Shown: positions 1 through 13,165 of the stretch, piece after piece
Numbering within the stretch: position 1 is the stretch's first letter
How the letters are laid out: each line of letters opens with the position of its first letter
Translations under genes and position numbers: made by a program
The notes under the pieces: model-generated
Told to the model about the DNA's origin: nothing
Database searches by the model: none
The model's input: only the letters and a program-made list of their open reading frames with translations
From: Apostichopus japonicus
Lineage: Eukaryota; Echinodermata; Holothuroidea; Aspidochirotida; Stichopodidae
Length of the DNA: 64,000 nucleotides
Direction: 5' to 3'
NCBI RefSeq assembly: GCF_037975245.1
Contig: NC_092576.1
Coordinates: 2,907,501-2,971,500, forward strand

Positions 1-1
1 C

Positions 2-3000
2 TTTGAAAAGAATTTTGAAGAAGGTATCCAACTTGCTAAATCAGTATTGAGGCAGCTACCGATTGGAACCGATAGGAATCATAACAGATACTGGGTATTC
101 TCTACGGTCACACCCGGTCTGTTTATAGAGAAAGGATGGGCCGTTCAGGATATCGATTACAAACCTGCTACCTCTCAAACGGATGAGAACGGTCTTCAAG
201 ATGAAAACGCTAAAGCTGGAGAGAATGATCTGATTGAGGATGGCGTGGAGAAAAGGTTTGTGACAAAATAATGTTTTCAGGCACATTTAAAAGTCAAGCT
301 GGGGTAACCGACCCCCTTCCCCCCTCCTGCATCACGTCAGTGGAAAAATATGCCAGGTTAAGTAAATTAAGATGTTCCCCTCTTTCTTTAATCTATACAG
401 GAAAATAATACCTTGTTGAAACTGAAAATCAGAAGTGGCTCTGTGATGAAAGATGGCCAGTGGATTTACACTAACATTTCTTTTCGTCAGCTATGTTTTA
501 AATTAATGATGCGGTGTTACCCTTCAAGTGAAAGTCGCATGTTTCGCTGTTATCGTAAATCCCAAACCCACCACAGCTCCACCAATATGTAAATCTTTTG
601 CTTCTGCCCTCTGGATTTGTTAAGAAGCGTAATTCTTATTCTCTTTTTTTTTGGCTCTTGACAGTTATCCAAAAGAAGGACAGAATCTTTGGTTCCAGTA
701 TGATACAGTCAAAGAGCTGGATACTCTGATGGAAGGCTTGAACAATGCTGGTATCAGAGAGAGCGCCCTCTATGGAGAACTGACAAAGAGATACAGTGAT
801 ATTAGCAAGCTTATATTTCAATCAAGAAGGTGAGTGTAAACGTTTAAAAATTTTTAAAAAAATGACAAATTTTATTTTATGATCCTGTTACATCAAAAGA
901 GTTAAAATACAGTGCCAATCCAATTGATGCTGGAATGTTCTTGTTAACATGTAACCTTACTCTATGTCACTCATGTTATGTCATGTGAGTATATTCTTAG
1001 TCTCTACTCGCAGAACAATTTAAGTTTATGCAAATTCTTTTGTGACTGCTTACCTTACTGATAATACTATTCTACTGAGAGATAGCTATTTGTACAGAAC
1101 TAGATCTAGCTGCTCTAATAATGTTTTACTTGCTCCTGTTAGATCTGGGAATGGTAAAAGGTCATTTAGATTTTCTGGAGGCAGGTCATGGAACAGTCTT
1201 CCACCAAATTTGAAATGCTTGCCAAATGTTGATATGTTTAAACGCAATATGAAAACTTATTTATTTTGTTTAGATATCTGATATTTGTTTGTCTATCTTT
1301 TTGCCGTCCTTTTTGTGCTTTTGGATGTTTACCGTTTTTTCTACTGCATTATATTGTATGTATTTTGTATTGAGGGCTCCTCTGGAAAGCAGTGCTTCTG
1401 CACTGAGCAGGACTACCCTCATTAAAGATGACAATAATAAAAAATAAAAAAAACTTGCAAACTGCAAAATCCTCAGACTTGTAGCCAGTATATAGCAGAC
1501 CATATCTTCACACACTCAATGCTCTGTTATTCCTTCATTTCTCTTGTGGTCAGTTCCTTATTCATTCCATTAAAAAAAATGCTTCACGAATTACAAGGAT
1601 GTCCCTCATTTTTTTTCTTTTTTCTTCTTTCAAGATCTGGACCCCAGCTCAGAGATTCTGATGGGCCTAAGGAGCTGTTGGAGTCATTTAAGGAGGACAT
1701 GAAAGATATTGAAACTCATGTTAGGCAAGGAAACCTAGGTGGTGTAGCAAACTTTGAGAAGTGGGAGAAGAGACTCAATGCTGCTACTAGTATTAAAGAA
1801 TTGGTAAGATTGACAAATACTTGACCTAATTAATTTCTGTGTTATAATTAATGTTAAGACAACAATAGACTTTCCATCCCATCTTGATTTCTTTCATCCA
1901 TCCAGTTAATCGTCATGTCGACACTTACGTAGTGGATTAATCTGAGGAAATTTGCATTTTACCCCACCAATAATTCCATCACCCTTTTTGTGTAAAGTTG
2001 CCTATCCCTTATTAAACATAAATGACATAACATAGTCATTAATATTTGTGAATACTTAGTTTTTTTGCCTCACACCTTCAATTTGTATTGCTGTACTGAT
2101 GTTTAGAACAAGGCTAGCCATTTGAACTTCCATCAACATATTCCATTAATAGCAAACATCTTTGAAAGTTTACACGCAGATAAGATTTGACACTGATGTT
2201 TCTCAAATGATCCCTGAAAGAATTGCCCCAAGGAACCTATATTATTCATTTTTCTGCGAGCAAATTCCTAAGGAATAATTATTGAATGCTGACGATCTCA
2301 TAGCGTATTTTGTGACGATGAAATTGTGACGAAACATACTAACGTTATGATCTGTGGGTATTACAAAGGTGGGTGTTTACAAAGTACACGTAACCTTGAC
2401 AACCGTCAAAACTGGCAAATAGTCCCTGTATAATGAGTACCAAGTATACATACTAAAAGACTGTGGGGGTCGTTTAGATTGGACTATAAGCCAATCAAAT
2501 CACAGGATTGATCTATTGACTTCTTCTTTGGAGCAAATATCTATATGTGATATGATAACATTTGAACAATGCGTTCAGCCCAGTGAGAGCTGTTCCAATA
2601 CAACCGCTGTTTTCCTGCTTTTTACATGCCTCAGTGTGATTGGTTTAATACTTTGATCATATAAGTTCCTAACACTGAAACACTTTGTTATTATATGAGT
2701 CTAGAACAGGAAACCCTTAACTTTTGTAAGACCATCGCAAACATGAAACATTTTGGCATTCTTTTCTCAAGTAAAAAAGTCTGAAGTTAGGGAAACAAGT
2801 TGTCAGTCGGATGACGTTCAGATGAAGATATGTTTGTCTTGGCCGATCGGACGACTGTTATTTAGTTAAAATATACCTCTTATATGTTTATTACCATGTA
2901 ATATCCTGTAATTTTTCCACCTCTAGGGCTCATTGGTATTGGAGAGTCAAGAATCTGTCAATCCTAAATTCTTAGAGGGTATGATGGCGCCACCAAAGAC

Positions 3001-6000
3001 GAAGAGCGGTGAAGACCATGAAGAGGAGGACGAGGAAACAGAGGAGAAGGAAGACAGTAAGATTTAAAAAAAAAAAATACTGAAACTTTCAGCAAATTTG
3101 CATGCGAATGGTATAGTTCCATTCATAACCTTAAAATATTCCACAATGGCTAATAAAATTCTTTAGCTTATTGTTAAAATGAGAACTCCTGTAATGGACG
3201 TTTTTTTTATCAGGAATATCCTTGCAACGAATGTAATTAAGTTTCTTATGGGAGAAGCCTATCCTCAAGGCTATGTAACAGATATTTGAAACCCTTGAAT
3301 GGCAAGGAAACCTAGTCAGTTCAACAAAATTCGAGAAGCTGTAGAAGGAATGTCAATTAAAAGTAATCTGTCATCATATTTAGAGAATCCTTTATCCGGT
3401 ATGGATTCACAAAATTCAAAATGGGCACATTGCTATACAATTGAGAAGATGCATAGCAGGTGTTTAACACAGAGACCACAGTATATTATAAGAGACAAGG
3501 TTCAAAGCCTTCAACTGCTACCCAAAATTGGAACGCTTAATTATTCCCTGATTTTACTAATTATCAATGTCCATAAATCTCGGAGGCAAAAGGTGACTTG
3601 AGTCCAACGTAGGATTAATCTTTGTTTATTGGGTTGGAAATATTCGTCTCCTTACAACCATGGCCTGTTACTTTGACCGACAGCTATTTTTGGTTTGCCT
3701 TCTTAACTGCTTAACCCCAAGTACCTCAGACTGAAGTAGTGGCAGTATGCATAAATAACAAAGGCAGACAGACTGACTTTATGGCAAGAGTTACATAACA
3801 CAGCTTGCTGCAAATAAAATCTACCATGAAGCAAAGATTGATGTAACTAACCTATATTATAGTCCTGTACTACATTGATACCCTCCCTCCCTAATATTTG
3901 CTCTTTACGTATTCCCACTTCAGGAAAGCTCAGCGACAAACTGTACAAGTGGCAGGACTCCGTGAAGAGTGCTGTGACAATGTCCAGGCTACACGTTCTA
4001 TTAAGCATCTTTGAAGTCTGCGTGAAGTGGGAGAAATCGTCTGAGAATGCCAAGTGCAAGATTTGTCGTAAGAAGGGCGATACCAGTCAAATTCTCCTGT
4101 GCGATGAATGCAACCAACCTTTCCACTTACTCTGTCTCAGGCCTGCCCTTACTTCTGTTCCCTCTGGAGAATGGAAATGTCCATCCTGTGCTGTGAGTTT
4201 TCATGGCCATTTCTCGTTAAATTATCACTTTTTGTTTAGCTCTCTTATGTCATTGTTTTAGCTTCCATCTCTTATAATCGTAAGGGTATAAAACGATCAA
4301 CATATGAAGGAAGACATGTAAGTATGACAGTTGCGTTTGTTGTGGCAACGTATTCTTTCTGCAGTTGTTTTACCACTGTTTATGGGTAGATTTGTTTCCT
4401 AGAGAACATTGTCCTTTTGTGTTCATGATGTTGTCATCAAGGTTTTAGCGTTTGCGTTTGTTGTGGCAACGTATTCTTTCTGCAGTTGTTTTACCACTGT
4501 TTATGGGTAGATTTGTTTCCTAGAGAACATTGTCCTTTTGTGTTCATGATGTTGTCATCAAGGTTTTAGCACAGCTCAGGGAATAATTTGGTGTTCAATT
4601 TCCGTGTAGCTGTTTTGAAGGCCGTGAGATTATCATTTTTACAATACTATTTGTTCCTGTGTGCAAAAACTGTGATACCTCTTTGCCCTTGTATCGCAAC
4701 CTGATCATTTCCTATATAACATTATGCGATGCTATACTGGATAAATGATTCCCTGCTGTAGCTTATCTGAAGATGAACATGATTTCGAAGAAGGAAAACA
4801 ATGACAGCATTGTGCCAGTGAGTCAGAGGATGTTATGACAATTTGAATATAATCTACAGTATAATGCTGCTCAGAGCTTTTTGGTTTCCCAAAAGAGAAA
4901 GTATGGAGTAACTCTTACTGACCTTGAAGAGGACGCAGATTGCAAAGTTGGCAAGGTCTTTAACGCGGATCGCAAATTTGGTAGTTACTATTACAGTTAG
5001 ATTCGTCCAACAGGGCAGCATACAGTTGTACTCAAAGCCGGAGCTAAAGTGAATTAATTAGATCGCACATCAAGAGTCGATGAACGCTAAGTTCATCAAT
5101 ACCGCCCTCATTACCTTTTGGGAAACATTTCATACTGTAGTTTTGATTTGTTTGCGTGACCAGTGACGGCAAAGCCACACTGTGTTAGCTGATAAAACTG
5201 TCATACAAACAAACTTTTGAAAAAACTCAGAGGCCAAGCTTTGATTTTCTCATTCACATAGTGTAGCTGGAAATGTTATATTGCTTTTGGAAATGTTGAG
5301 CTTAAGAAAAGACCATTGGGAGGTTGAGTTAAAAGAGAAATTGTGCACAATAGTCAAATTTTCAGTGCAAGAATTAATCACTTTCATATTGTTGTGTTTT
5401 ATTCCTTTCTTTGTTGGTTTGTTGTTGTTTTATTCCTCTTTTTCTTTATTCATTTTTCTTGCAAAACATTGAATTTAAGGTTGTTACTGATACTTCCTAG
5501 TTGAACATAACTGATGGTGTCTCTTTGTGTTTTGGTTTGTATTTAGCCGTTGGCGCAGAGACCAGGAAGAAAGAGAAACTACAAGGACATGGTCGAAACA
5601 GATGAGGAATCAGAGGTGAGAACATGTTACTTCATGTGAGAACAGGGGGGATCAAAATAATATATGGAAGGGTTGTGTTGGGAGTGCTAAACACGCTTTA
5701 CAGAGTGACAGGTGGCACGTGGCTCATAACATTACCAGCTCTCACTGCTCAAGCTGATCACCTAGAGTTTAAAATCGTATCTTTACCATGCATTCGTTCA
5801 TTTTGATTTGGGGAATTTTATCTCTGCACTGCTCATTCTTCATATTGTTCATTATTTCTCCTATCACTCTTCCATCGTTAATTTTGCGGCCCATTGATTA
5901 GTTATCTTTAATTTTCCTACCGTTTATTGTCATGCATCTTTAGGAAGAGGAAGAAGATGAGGAAGAATCAGAGAACGAAGACTCTGATGATTACGGCAGT

Positions 6001-6707
6001 GAGGAGGGAGACGGCAGCGGATGCTGTGTTTGTGGAATGGGAGACGAGACGATCACATGTACTCAGTGTGACTCAGCATATCACAAAGACTGCCATGAAC
6101 CTCCCATGAGAAACTTTCCTAGGTATGTTACATTTACAGCGGCATTCTATGATATTAACTTGTGTCAAAATTGTGAGAAAAAATCATGACTATAACGGGC
6201 CTAATATTGGGCTATGAGTTACGAGGTTGTAACGTTCCATCTTTTCTATGGCATGTGTAATATTTACAATTAAACACCTGAGTAATACATAAATTCTTTA
6301 TTTATATGAACAAATATACATCTTTTGCCGTGACCCTTCTCACAGCCCAAGGTGATTGTGAATCGAAGCATTTAATCTAAAATACAACCAGCAAGTTCAA
6401 GGCATACCAAGTTCTTCCAAGTATCATTGGTAGCATATTTGCTTTCTGAGACACGTAGTCGCTTTTCTGTTAAAATGTAGGGCATTAGTTGTGTCAAGCT
6501 ATGATATCTTGTTCCAGTCAGATCTCTGTTTAAATGCTCTGTGTGTGTGTGTGTCTTAATGTGTCTCATGATGATTTTATTCATAAATTCTTTTTACCTT
6601 TCTTCCAAAAAAGGGGGAAATGGACATGCCACAGCTGTCTCCATGGTCGATCCAAGCGAAAGGGGAAGAATGCTAAGTCCAAGAAAAGAGGCCAGAGCAG
6701 GAGATAA
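2..6707 (+). CDS. BAZ1B: BAZ1B/WSTF-like chromatin remodelling subunit, 3' part
   Basis: Family role (known): nuclear subunit of ISWI complexes that reads chromatin; vertebrate WSTF also phosphorylates H2A.X through its N terminus, which lies outside this window. Exons seen: 2-255, 665-829, 1635-1803, 2927-3056, 3924-4192, 5547-5615, 5944-6122, 6614-6707. All junctions are GT/AG with matching phases and give 442 residues to a TAA stop. Exon 1 carries the WHIM/WAKZ-type block (PIGTDRNHNRYW, then PGLFIEKGW), closely matching vertebrate BAZ1B. Exon 5 carries a C4HC3 PHD finger (window residues 284-328, CKICRKKG to CPSC). An acidic linker follows, then a second C4HC3 PHD finger (379-420) split over exons 7 and 8, and a basic tail. 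Vertebrate BAZ1B has one PHD followed by a bromodomain; here no bromodomain is encoded before the stop. The family assignment is firm; BAZ1B rather than BAZ1A is preferred from the WHIM and first PHD sequences. Confidence 0.92.
1035..1450 (+). mobile_element. 5'-truncated LINE 3' end, family A, copy 1
   Basis: In BAZ1B intron 2. The translation ends in the conserved tail of a non-LTR reverse transcriptase ORF (FRFSGGRSWNSLPPNL followed by MFKRNMKTYLF). The 3' UTR has a small hairpin (CAGTGC-TTCT-GCACTG) near 1390-1407 and then ATTAAAGATGACAATAATAA leading into an A/T-rich tail. A second copy with the same 3' end lies at 47335-47595. The copy carries only the last part of the ORF, which fits 5' truncation on insertion. 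Confidence 0.8.
1804..3923. other. BAZ1B introns 3 and 4, no recognised feature
   Basis: Exon 4 (2927-3056) divides this stretch. The rest is AT-rich intron. An open frame at 3299-3601 shows no recognisable motif and no compatible splice sites, so I do not call it an exon. Nothing repetitive was recognised by eye. Confidence 0.5.
4331..4570. repeat. Near-perfect 121-bp tandem duplication in BAZ1B intron 5
   Basis: A unit beginning TTGCGTTTGTTGTGGCAACG at 4331 starts again at 4452, and both copies end with CATCAAGGTTTTAGC. The copies look identical over about 119 bp, so the duplication is recent or lies in the assembly. Confidence 0.9.
4571..5546. other. Remainder of BAZ1B intron 5
   Basis: Non-coding intronic sequence between the 121-bp duplication and exon 6. 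A T-rich open frame at 5281-5472 is low-complexity and has no supporting motif. I see nothing else here. Confidence 0.5.
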
Positions 6708-6850
6708 AACACATCAATTTTAGGTCTAAAACAGTTACTTTTTTTGTTATTTTTTTATGACCATTATTTTATTCCACATTGTGTTTTGTCCTTTTAGAGA
6801 ATTGTATCCATTTTTTGTGTCTCTTTCTTTTCTTTTAATTCATTCTGTAT

Positions 6851-6856
6851 AATAAA
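6851..6856 (+). terminator. Candidate poly(A) signal for BAZ1B
   Basis: AATAAA lies 144 bp downstream of the BAZ1B stop codon in AT-rich sequence. It is the first canonical hexamer I found after the stop. Use of the site is inferred. Confidence 0.5.
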
Positions 6857-9800
6857 TTATATGAAAAATTTGAGTCATATGTGGATGGTAGATCTCACAG
6901 AAAAAGAAACCAGACCTAAAGCACTTTGCAAAGTATCACAATACTGTATATTTGTATATTACCGTATGACTTTTAGAGTGAACCCGATCCTGTTCTAAAT
7001 ATGATTACTCCCTTTAGTTTCAATTTAAATTAAATTATTGCAATTCAGATATTTTGAATACCAGTCGTAGTTTTTTCTCCATTTTGTCTAATCCATCATT
7101 ATAAGAATGGTGTTTACAGCCTAACACAGTGAAGCTAGGAAAAAATGTCAGCCTATACCGTGTAAAGGGTATCTGAATGCTTACCAGATTAAATGTTAAT
7201 CCTAAGGGGTTTTTAAGCAGAGATGTTAAACGGAGCAGAAATTGCGTAAGCAAGAAGTTATAAGGGGGAGAATATGCACTAATTTCAGTAACAAAGTCTA
7301 GTCAAGGGCTAAGGACGAGATTGAACCAATGTGAAATATTGTACCTAATCTTTGGGCCACAATATTAAGATAATACTTGTATGTGTCAAAAGGAAAGATC
7401 AAAACATTCCAAAACCATGTTGTCCACCTGATAGATCAAAGAAACCTATCACAGGTAGGTTGTAAACAAATTCTTAATGACAGAGATGAGTGCAAACTCT
7501 AACAGGGAATTGTAATACATGGGTCTCTGATTCTAAAAACAAAATTTACAGTCACTCCCCCAACAAAATTATTGGGGGAGGGGTTCTGGAAATGCCTTAT
7601 TTGATATTCCTTACATTCTAAACTCACAAGACACAATACTTCAAGCTAACAACATGAATCAAGTCGACATGTTGCACTAAAGTCAGGCATGTTCAGTTTT
7701 TGCTTGATACCTATGATCAAAAATTCTACAGGATAAAAATATTCAACATGAAAATCAGAAGATAATTGTTGTATTGCTAGCAAACCTATTTCCGGTTGGG
7801 TGTTGAGTGCCACCAATTTTTTGGGGATAATGTTTTATTTTTTTTTTTTTGTCCCTAGATCCACCAGGCTACCGTAGCTTAGGAACTTACAGAAACCAAT
7901 AAAAACTTAATATATATCAGAGGACAAGATCATGAAAATACAAAAATTAAATACTGTGAGATACTGCAAAGTCTGGAATGATGAATGAATGGAACATTGT
8001 TTTGAATACTCAAGAGTGCTTTTGATTCATGTTTGTCTTTTATTTTATTCAACTCTCTTAATGATAAAAGAAAAATGGTAACAAGGAAAAATAATACACA
8101 GGATTGATTTATGCAAATAATTTTGAGGTTCCTAATAAGTTGTATTTCTTGTAAATTCTTTATGAGTTTCTCATTCGGTAACACAGGTACAAAACTAACA
8201 GGATTGGTATTGTGTATCAATCTCACACAGTCAGTACTGTGCTGCACCTCTGTGGAAATCGACTTTTGATGACAGGATGATTTTGGGCAGAAACTTAATT
8301 TGGATAAGTTGTAGCCAGCTAAAAAAGCAAAAATGCTAAAAAAAATATCACTTTTGAAAATTGTAAACAGCTGAGGTTAACTAATTAAAATGACTGGACT
8401 ACACAGTCTAATAAACAGACCATTATTAGGTCAGTTCCTTAATACATGCAATAACAATTCAATGGAAATTAAGAGGATTTGGTGGCCTCTTAAGACATGT
8501 TTTGTGACGTGTTTGACATTTTTTTTCGGGACAAAAGGTGTTTGAATGTCATCCAGGGGTGTGCTGATGTTTACATGAAGTTGAAGAACATGTGTTAGTG
8601 GAGTTATGAGAATTCATAAAACAAAGGCTTAACAGTAAGACTTGCACCAACATCATTATCTAGTTAGCCTTAAGGATGTACTCTAGAGATTTAGCATATT
8701 TTTAATGGGAAATATCTTGGAAAACCGAAATAGGCTATAGAAACAGGACTAGCACTCAAATGTTCTTTGTTGTCTTAGATAAAAATATATCAAAACTAAA
8801 ATTCTCCTGAAGTCATCTTTTGTAAACAAGACACCCAGGAAGGATGCTTCATGTATGATATATTTTGTTTATCAGTTAACAAAGAAAGAAATGAATTGCT
8901 TTCTTTTTTCTGTTTTCCTATAGAACTGTTCTTAGCAAGTTTAGGCTACTGGCATTGACAGAAGCTCAAATTAGCATAAGTTAGTCATTGTCTCTGTGTT
9001 ATGAAAACTATGGTGCAATAACTTTAATTAAAGTCCATGACATAACAACTTGGGAGCACATGCATTTTTTTTCTCAAGTAAATGACTATGATTTGTAATC
9101 TTAAACATTTTGACACTGAGTAACATTTTTGCCATTAAAGCTATACCCTGCTATCGAAGGTATCCAGCTTGATTCACTCACAGTTATTATCATTATTTTT
9201 TCTGTGGTGGTGCTTCTTTGAGTCTGTCTGTTCGGCTCGATGGCAACTAAAACTGATGGTATTTATCTGAACCATGACACTGTCATATACAGGGACATGA
9301 TGGTCGAGCCTGCCTATAGAAAAACAGTCTTCAAGTTCACTCGAGCATAAAATATTTGGTATGTGATAGCACAAACTACCCCAAGTTCTGCCATTAGGAT
9401 TCATCCTTGAGCACACCTAATTAATTGACCAGCCACCATATGATTGTTAACACAAGTGCTCTAATGGCCAGCACTACTTTCTTGTGTGTGACGACAAGGC
9501 TTGACCACTGAAATAGCACACTGTGTGTTTAGTCTTTTTAGCCAATGAATTGGTGGCACACCATGAAGGTTTTGAGTTGGAGATTTTCTATTCTTCACCT
9601 CACTGAAGACGTTAGTATTACACTGTCCTTCGAGTCCTTTGAGAGTTATTATTGTCAACACATGTAAACGTAGGGTCTGTAATTTGGCACTGTGGTATGG
9701 AAGTAAACTAAATGTGTTAACGTAGGGTCTTTAAATTTGGCACCGTGGTTTGGAAGTAAATAAATATGCACTTTGCATCTGATTTGTGGCAGTCTCTGGT

Positions 9801-11030
9801 TAACAACCCGGAACATTCAAAGACAAGTTAAGCACTGTCCCATTGCTTAGAAGTGGGGGGGGGGGGTGAGAAACTTTATAGAGGACGCAGAATGTGGGTA
9901 ATAAAAGTCTAAATTGTTCGAAATCTGTCTATTTCTGATTGTTGCTGGTAACACCGGGTGCTACCCAATGCACACAGCTATTCTGATTGGTGTAGGTACA
10001 TTTAATACTGGTTACAACCCATTTAGATTGATGAACTTTAAGATTCTATTTGCATATCTTACCTAACTTGAGGTCAGAAGGGTTTGTGTTAGAATCATAG
10101 AAGTATCAATCTCAGATACTTCATTTGTACGATCAAATGTAACATACAGCCTTAAAGTGATAACAAATATCTTAGATTTAAAAGAAAAAACAGAGCTTGT
10201 GAAAAAAAAAGCATTTTGATCCATTTCCCAGCTTCATCTCTTGATCTGTTGTTCAGATAGAAAATCTTATAGTTTGGTAATTCCTTTTTGTTTGTGATGT
10301 GTGCATTGTGCAATAATTTGTGATGTCATTTGTAGACTTAACCAGCAGATCTGGTTATATTTTGTTTTTCTTGTACTAAGGGTGAATTGGTTGTATAACC
10401 TTGGAAAAATAATTCACCTGTGTGATAGGATGCTATTTTATATTGGTGAGATGCGATCAAGTAACTCCATCAAATTGAAGAATGGTTTCAGTGGTATAGA
10501 GTTCCAACTTGTACCTTTTGTAAAAACCAAAAAACAGTAATAATAATAATAGTTAAACAAAGTGATAATAATACCAAAAAAAAGAAGCAGTGAAAAGAAA
10601 TTGATGTTTTGTCCATTAATGACATCACAAATTGTTTATGACATCACAAATTGTTTCGCAAGCTCCATATCCAAGTAGACAATTATAAACTTAAAACGTA
10701 GGTAATATTTATTTCAGAAAAATAGCAAGCTAGCTATGAGAATGGGAGGTGGACCACAGTGTTTTATTTTACCTGTTCTGTCATTTCTTCTTTGCCTTCT
10801 CTGTTTTTAAATCTTAATCTTTGTTATCTCTTTAAGGTTAATAAGTTTATTTCTCTCACTATCATGTGTGCAGGAAATATTTAGTGGTGTAGTTAGTGTG
10901 TCTGTGATATCGCCTCCACATGTGTCGAACAATTTTTAAATAAAAGCAAAGCATCAAATGAAACACTCATTACGTTCTTTTGTGGTTTCTGTCTTTTACT
11001 GTGTTTACTCCTCATCATGTAGTTTAATAC
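6857..11030. other. Intergenic region between BAZ1B and the LINE cluster
   Basis: No coding feature recognised. It holds a short inverted repeat near 7555-7580 (CTCCCCCAA against TTGGGGGAG), a two-copy tandem repeat of about 53 bp at 9664-9769 (shared word ACGTAGGGTCT), and a 12-base G run at 9855-9866. A TGACATCACAAATTGTTT word occurs twice at about 10619-10656. The open frames at 7930-8247, 9174-9416 and 10301-10540 show no family motifs. Confidence 0.5.
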
Positions 11031-11059
11031 TGGATCCCTATCAAAGACCGAATTATTTT

Positions 11060-11490
11060 TAAAATATTGATTTTCACATATCGCAATTTTGTTAGAACTT
11101 CCCCATTCTACTTGTCAGAACTTCTGCAACTATTTCACGCAAATCGTAGTTTCATTAGATCACACAATAAATTACTTCTGTGTGAAAATCGCTCAAATCG
11201 ACCACGGGGCAAAAGAGCTTTTGCTGCTGCTGCCCCTTCTCTGTGGAACAGCCTTCCAGAACATGTAAAACACAGTCCATCTCTAGCTTCTTTTAAATGC
11301 TCTGTCAAGACTCATCTGATGGAAACTTTAATTAATTGTTCATTGTTGCCCATTTTTGATTGCATTTTTGTCTAGTACTATGTTTACTGGTTTGCTGTCG
11401 CACTGTTTGTGTCACTGCGCCATGAGCGTCTTTTTGACGGATACCGGCGCATTTTAAATGTCCATTATTATTATTATTATTATTATATGT
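11060..11490 (+). mobile_element. 5'-truncated LINE 3' end, family B
   Basis: The translation shows the C-terminal signature of a non-LTR reverse transcriptase (GKRAFAAAAPSLWNSLPEHV, then SLASFKCSVKTHLM). The ORF stops at about 11375. A 3' UTR follows with the word GATACCGGCGCA at about 11440-11451 and a (TTA)n tail at 11462-11487. The 3' UTR end resembles the tail of the SINE at 60330-60640. It abuts, tail to tail, the oppositely oriented LINE that follows. Confidence 0.82.
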
Positions 11491-11494
11491 GATA

Positions 11495-12620
11495 GTTTAG
11501 TTTAGTAGAAAAAAAGGATCAGGAGGGACACTGAAGTCCCCATCAAGGGCCCTATATAGAGAGAGGAAAAAAACTGAAGACACAAACACTCAGACCCGAT
11601 TACAATGCTTAAAGTGCTTGTCCAAAGCATTCTTAAACCCATTGACACTACTTGCAAGTACAACTTTCTCAGGCAAACCATTCCACTCATTCACAACCCT
11701 ATTAGAAAAAAAGTTATGCCGAATATTAATCCTACTATGCGACTTTTGGAGTTTAAGACAATGACCTCTAGTACGACTACTGTTAGCAAACAAGAAAAAG
11801 TCGGTAAAGGATAAATTGTCAAAACCATACACAATCTTGAAAACCTGGATCAAGTCCCCACGTAACCTCCTAAGCTCCAGTGTGGTGAGATTTAACAGTT
11901 GTAACCGCCTATAATAAGGAACCCTCTTTAAGGAACTAATCATCCTAGTAGCCCTCCTCTGCACCTTTTCAAGTACTTCCTTATCCTTAGCAAAGTAAGG
12001 GTTCCAAGCCTGCACAGCATACTCCAGATGAGGCCTAACCAACTGCTTATAAAGCCTAACTACGATGTCCTCTTTCAGAAAACTGAAGTTCCTCTTGATC
12101 ATACCTAAAACCCTATTACCTCTTTTAGCAGCTTCAAGACAATGTTTAGAAGGTTGCAGAGATGAGTCAATGTAGATACCTAGGTCTCTTTCAACAGAGA
12201 CTTCCTGTAACTCCGCACCATTAAGATTGTATGTAAACTTTTGGTTTCTACTACCAATGTGCATTACCTTACATTTAACAATATTAAAAAGCATTTGCCA
12301 CCCCTGAGACCAGGAAAAAATCTTATCCAAATCCGCTTGAAATTTCTCAGAATCGCTTTTGGAAGAGACCTCAGAATACAATTTGGTGTCATCAGCAAAC
12401 TTCTTAGCTTTACACAAAATATCTCCGTCGATGTCATTTATATAGGCAACAAACAACAAGGGACCCAATACAGACCCTTGTGGAACCCCACTAGTAACGT
12501 TCTGCCAAGAAGAAGCACAGCCTTTAATTACCACCCTCTGTTCCCTATTACCAAGCCAATTCCCGATCCAATGATGATGATTTAGAGTTTCCATCTGAAT
12601 ATGTTTCACTCCTTTGAAAG
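11495..12620 (-). mobile_element. CR1/Jockey-type LINE with open reverse transcriptase frame, family C copy 1
   Basis: A 357-codon open frame on the minus strand (11590-12663) encodes the second half of a non-LTR reverse transcriptase. It has the motif block GVPQGSVLGPLLF, the catalytic FADDTKL box, the thumb region (LEYAVQAWNPY, LEKVQRRATRM) and the C-terminal NRVVNEWNGLPEKVV tail. The endonuclease domain and N-terminal part are absent, so the copy is 5'-truncated, but the frame has no internal stops and is therefore fairly young. The first residues of the open frame, beyond about 12620, probably come from flanking DNA. A second copy of the same 3' end is at 59195-59690 on the other strand. 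Confidence 0.9.
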
Positions 12621-12802
12621 GCAGGAAGAGGGCACAGACCCATGGCCAAAGGTGTATGCTCACAACGTTCTACCATTTGTGGTGGCATACTTCATATAAT
12701 CTTCAATCTAACAAGTGTTCCTCTTCAGTAAAAGTGCGGCAGGAAAAAAAATCTGGGAACATCTTTTTGATATGTTATCAAGCAAAATAAAATTTTGTTT
12801 AG

Positions 12803-13165
12803 TGGATTAGATGTTGAAGAGCATGATTGGAAGTAGATGTGTAATAAATTGTGCAAATGAGGCATGCATTTGTAGACCCCTTTAGGCCTCCCAGGAACAG
12901 CGTGCGAAAATTGTTTGCTACTGAGTCAAGAGGTTTGTTTACAAGCGACGAAAACTTCGGGCTCGCATAGCACAAAAACAAAAACCTACACGGTCATGAT
13001 ACGGAAAATTGATGGCGCCATGAAAGGCAAACTAGTCAGCTATCCAGAGATTGGTAGCGTTATAAGCGAGTGAGAACTTATATCTAGACCACATTTTCCT
13101 TTGACGATTTAGTGTGTAAGTCAATGAGGCAATTACATGGAGAATACTACCTTGTGCTACCACGA
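12803..13165. repeat. Dispersed repeat D, copy 1
   Basis: About 350 bp alignable by eye with 35612-35975 in the same orientation. Shared blocks include AGGCCTCCCAGGAACAGCGT / AAGCCTCCCAGGAGCAGCGT, CACGGTCATGATACGGAAAA and GTCAGCTATCCAG. No coding capacity or terminal repeats were recognised. It is probably a non-autonomous element or a fragment of a larger repeat. Confidence 0.8.

Noticed and set aside
3299-3601. 100-codon open frame in BAZ1B intron 4 as an extra exon
   Set aside because: Flanking exons already join in phase, there are no good splice sites, and no motif is present.
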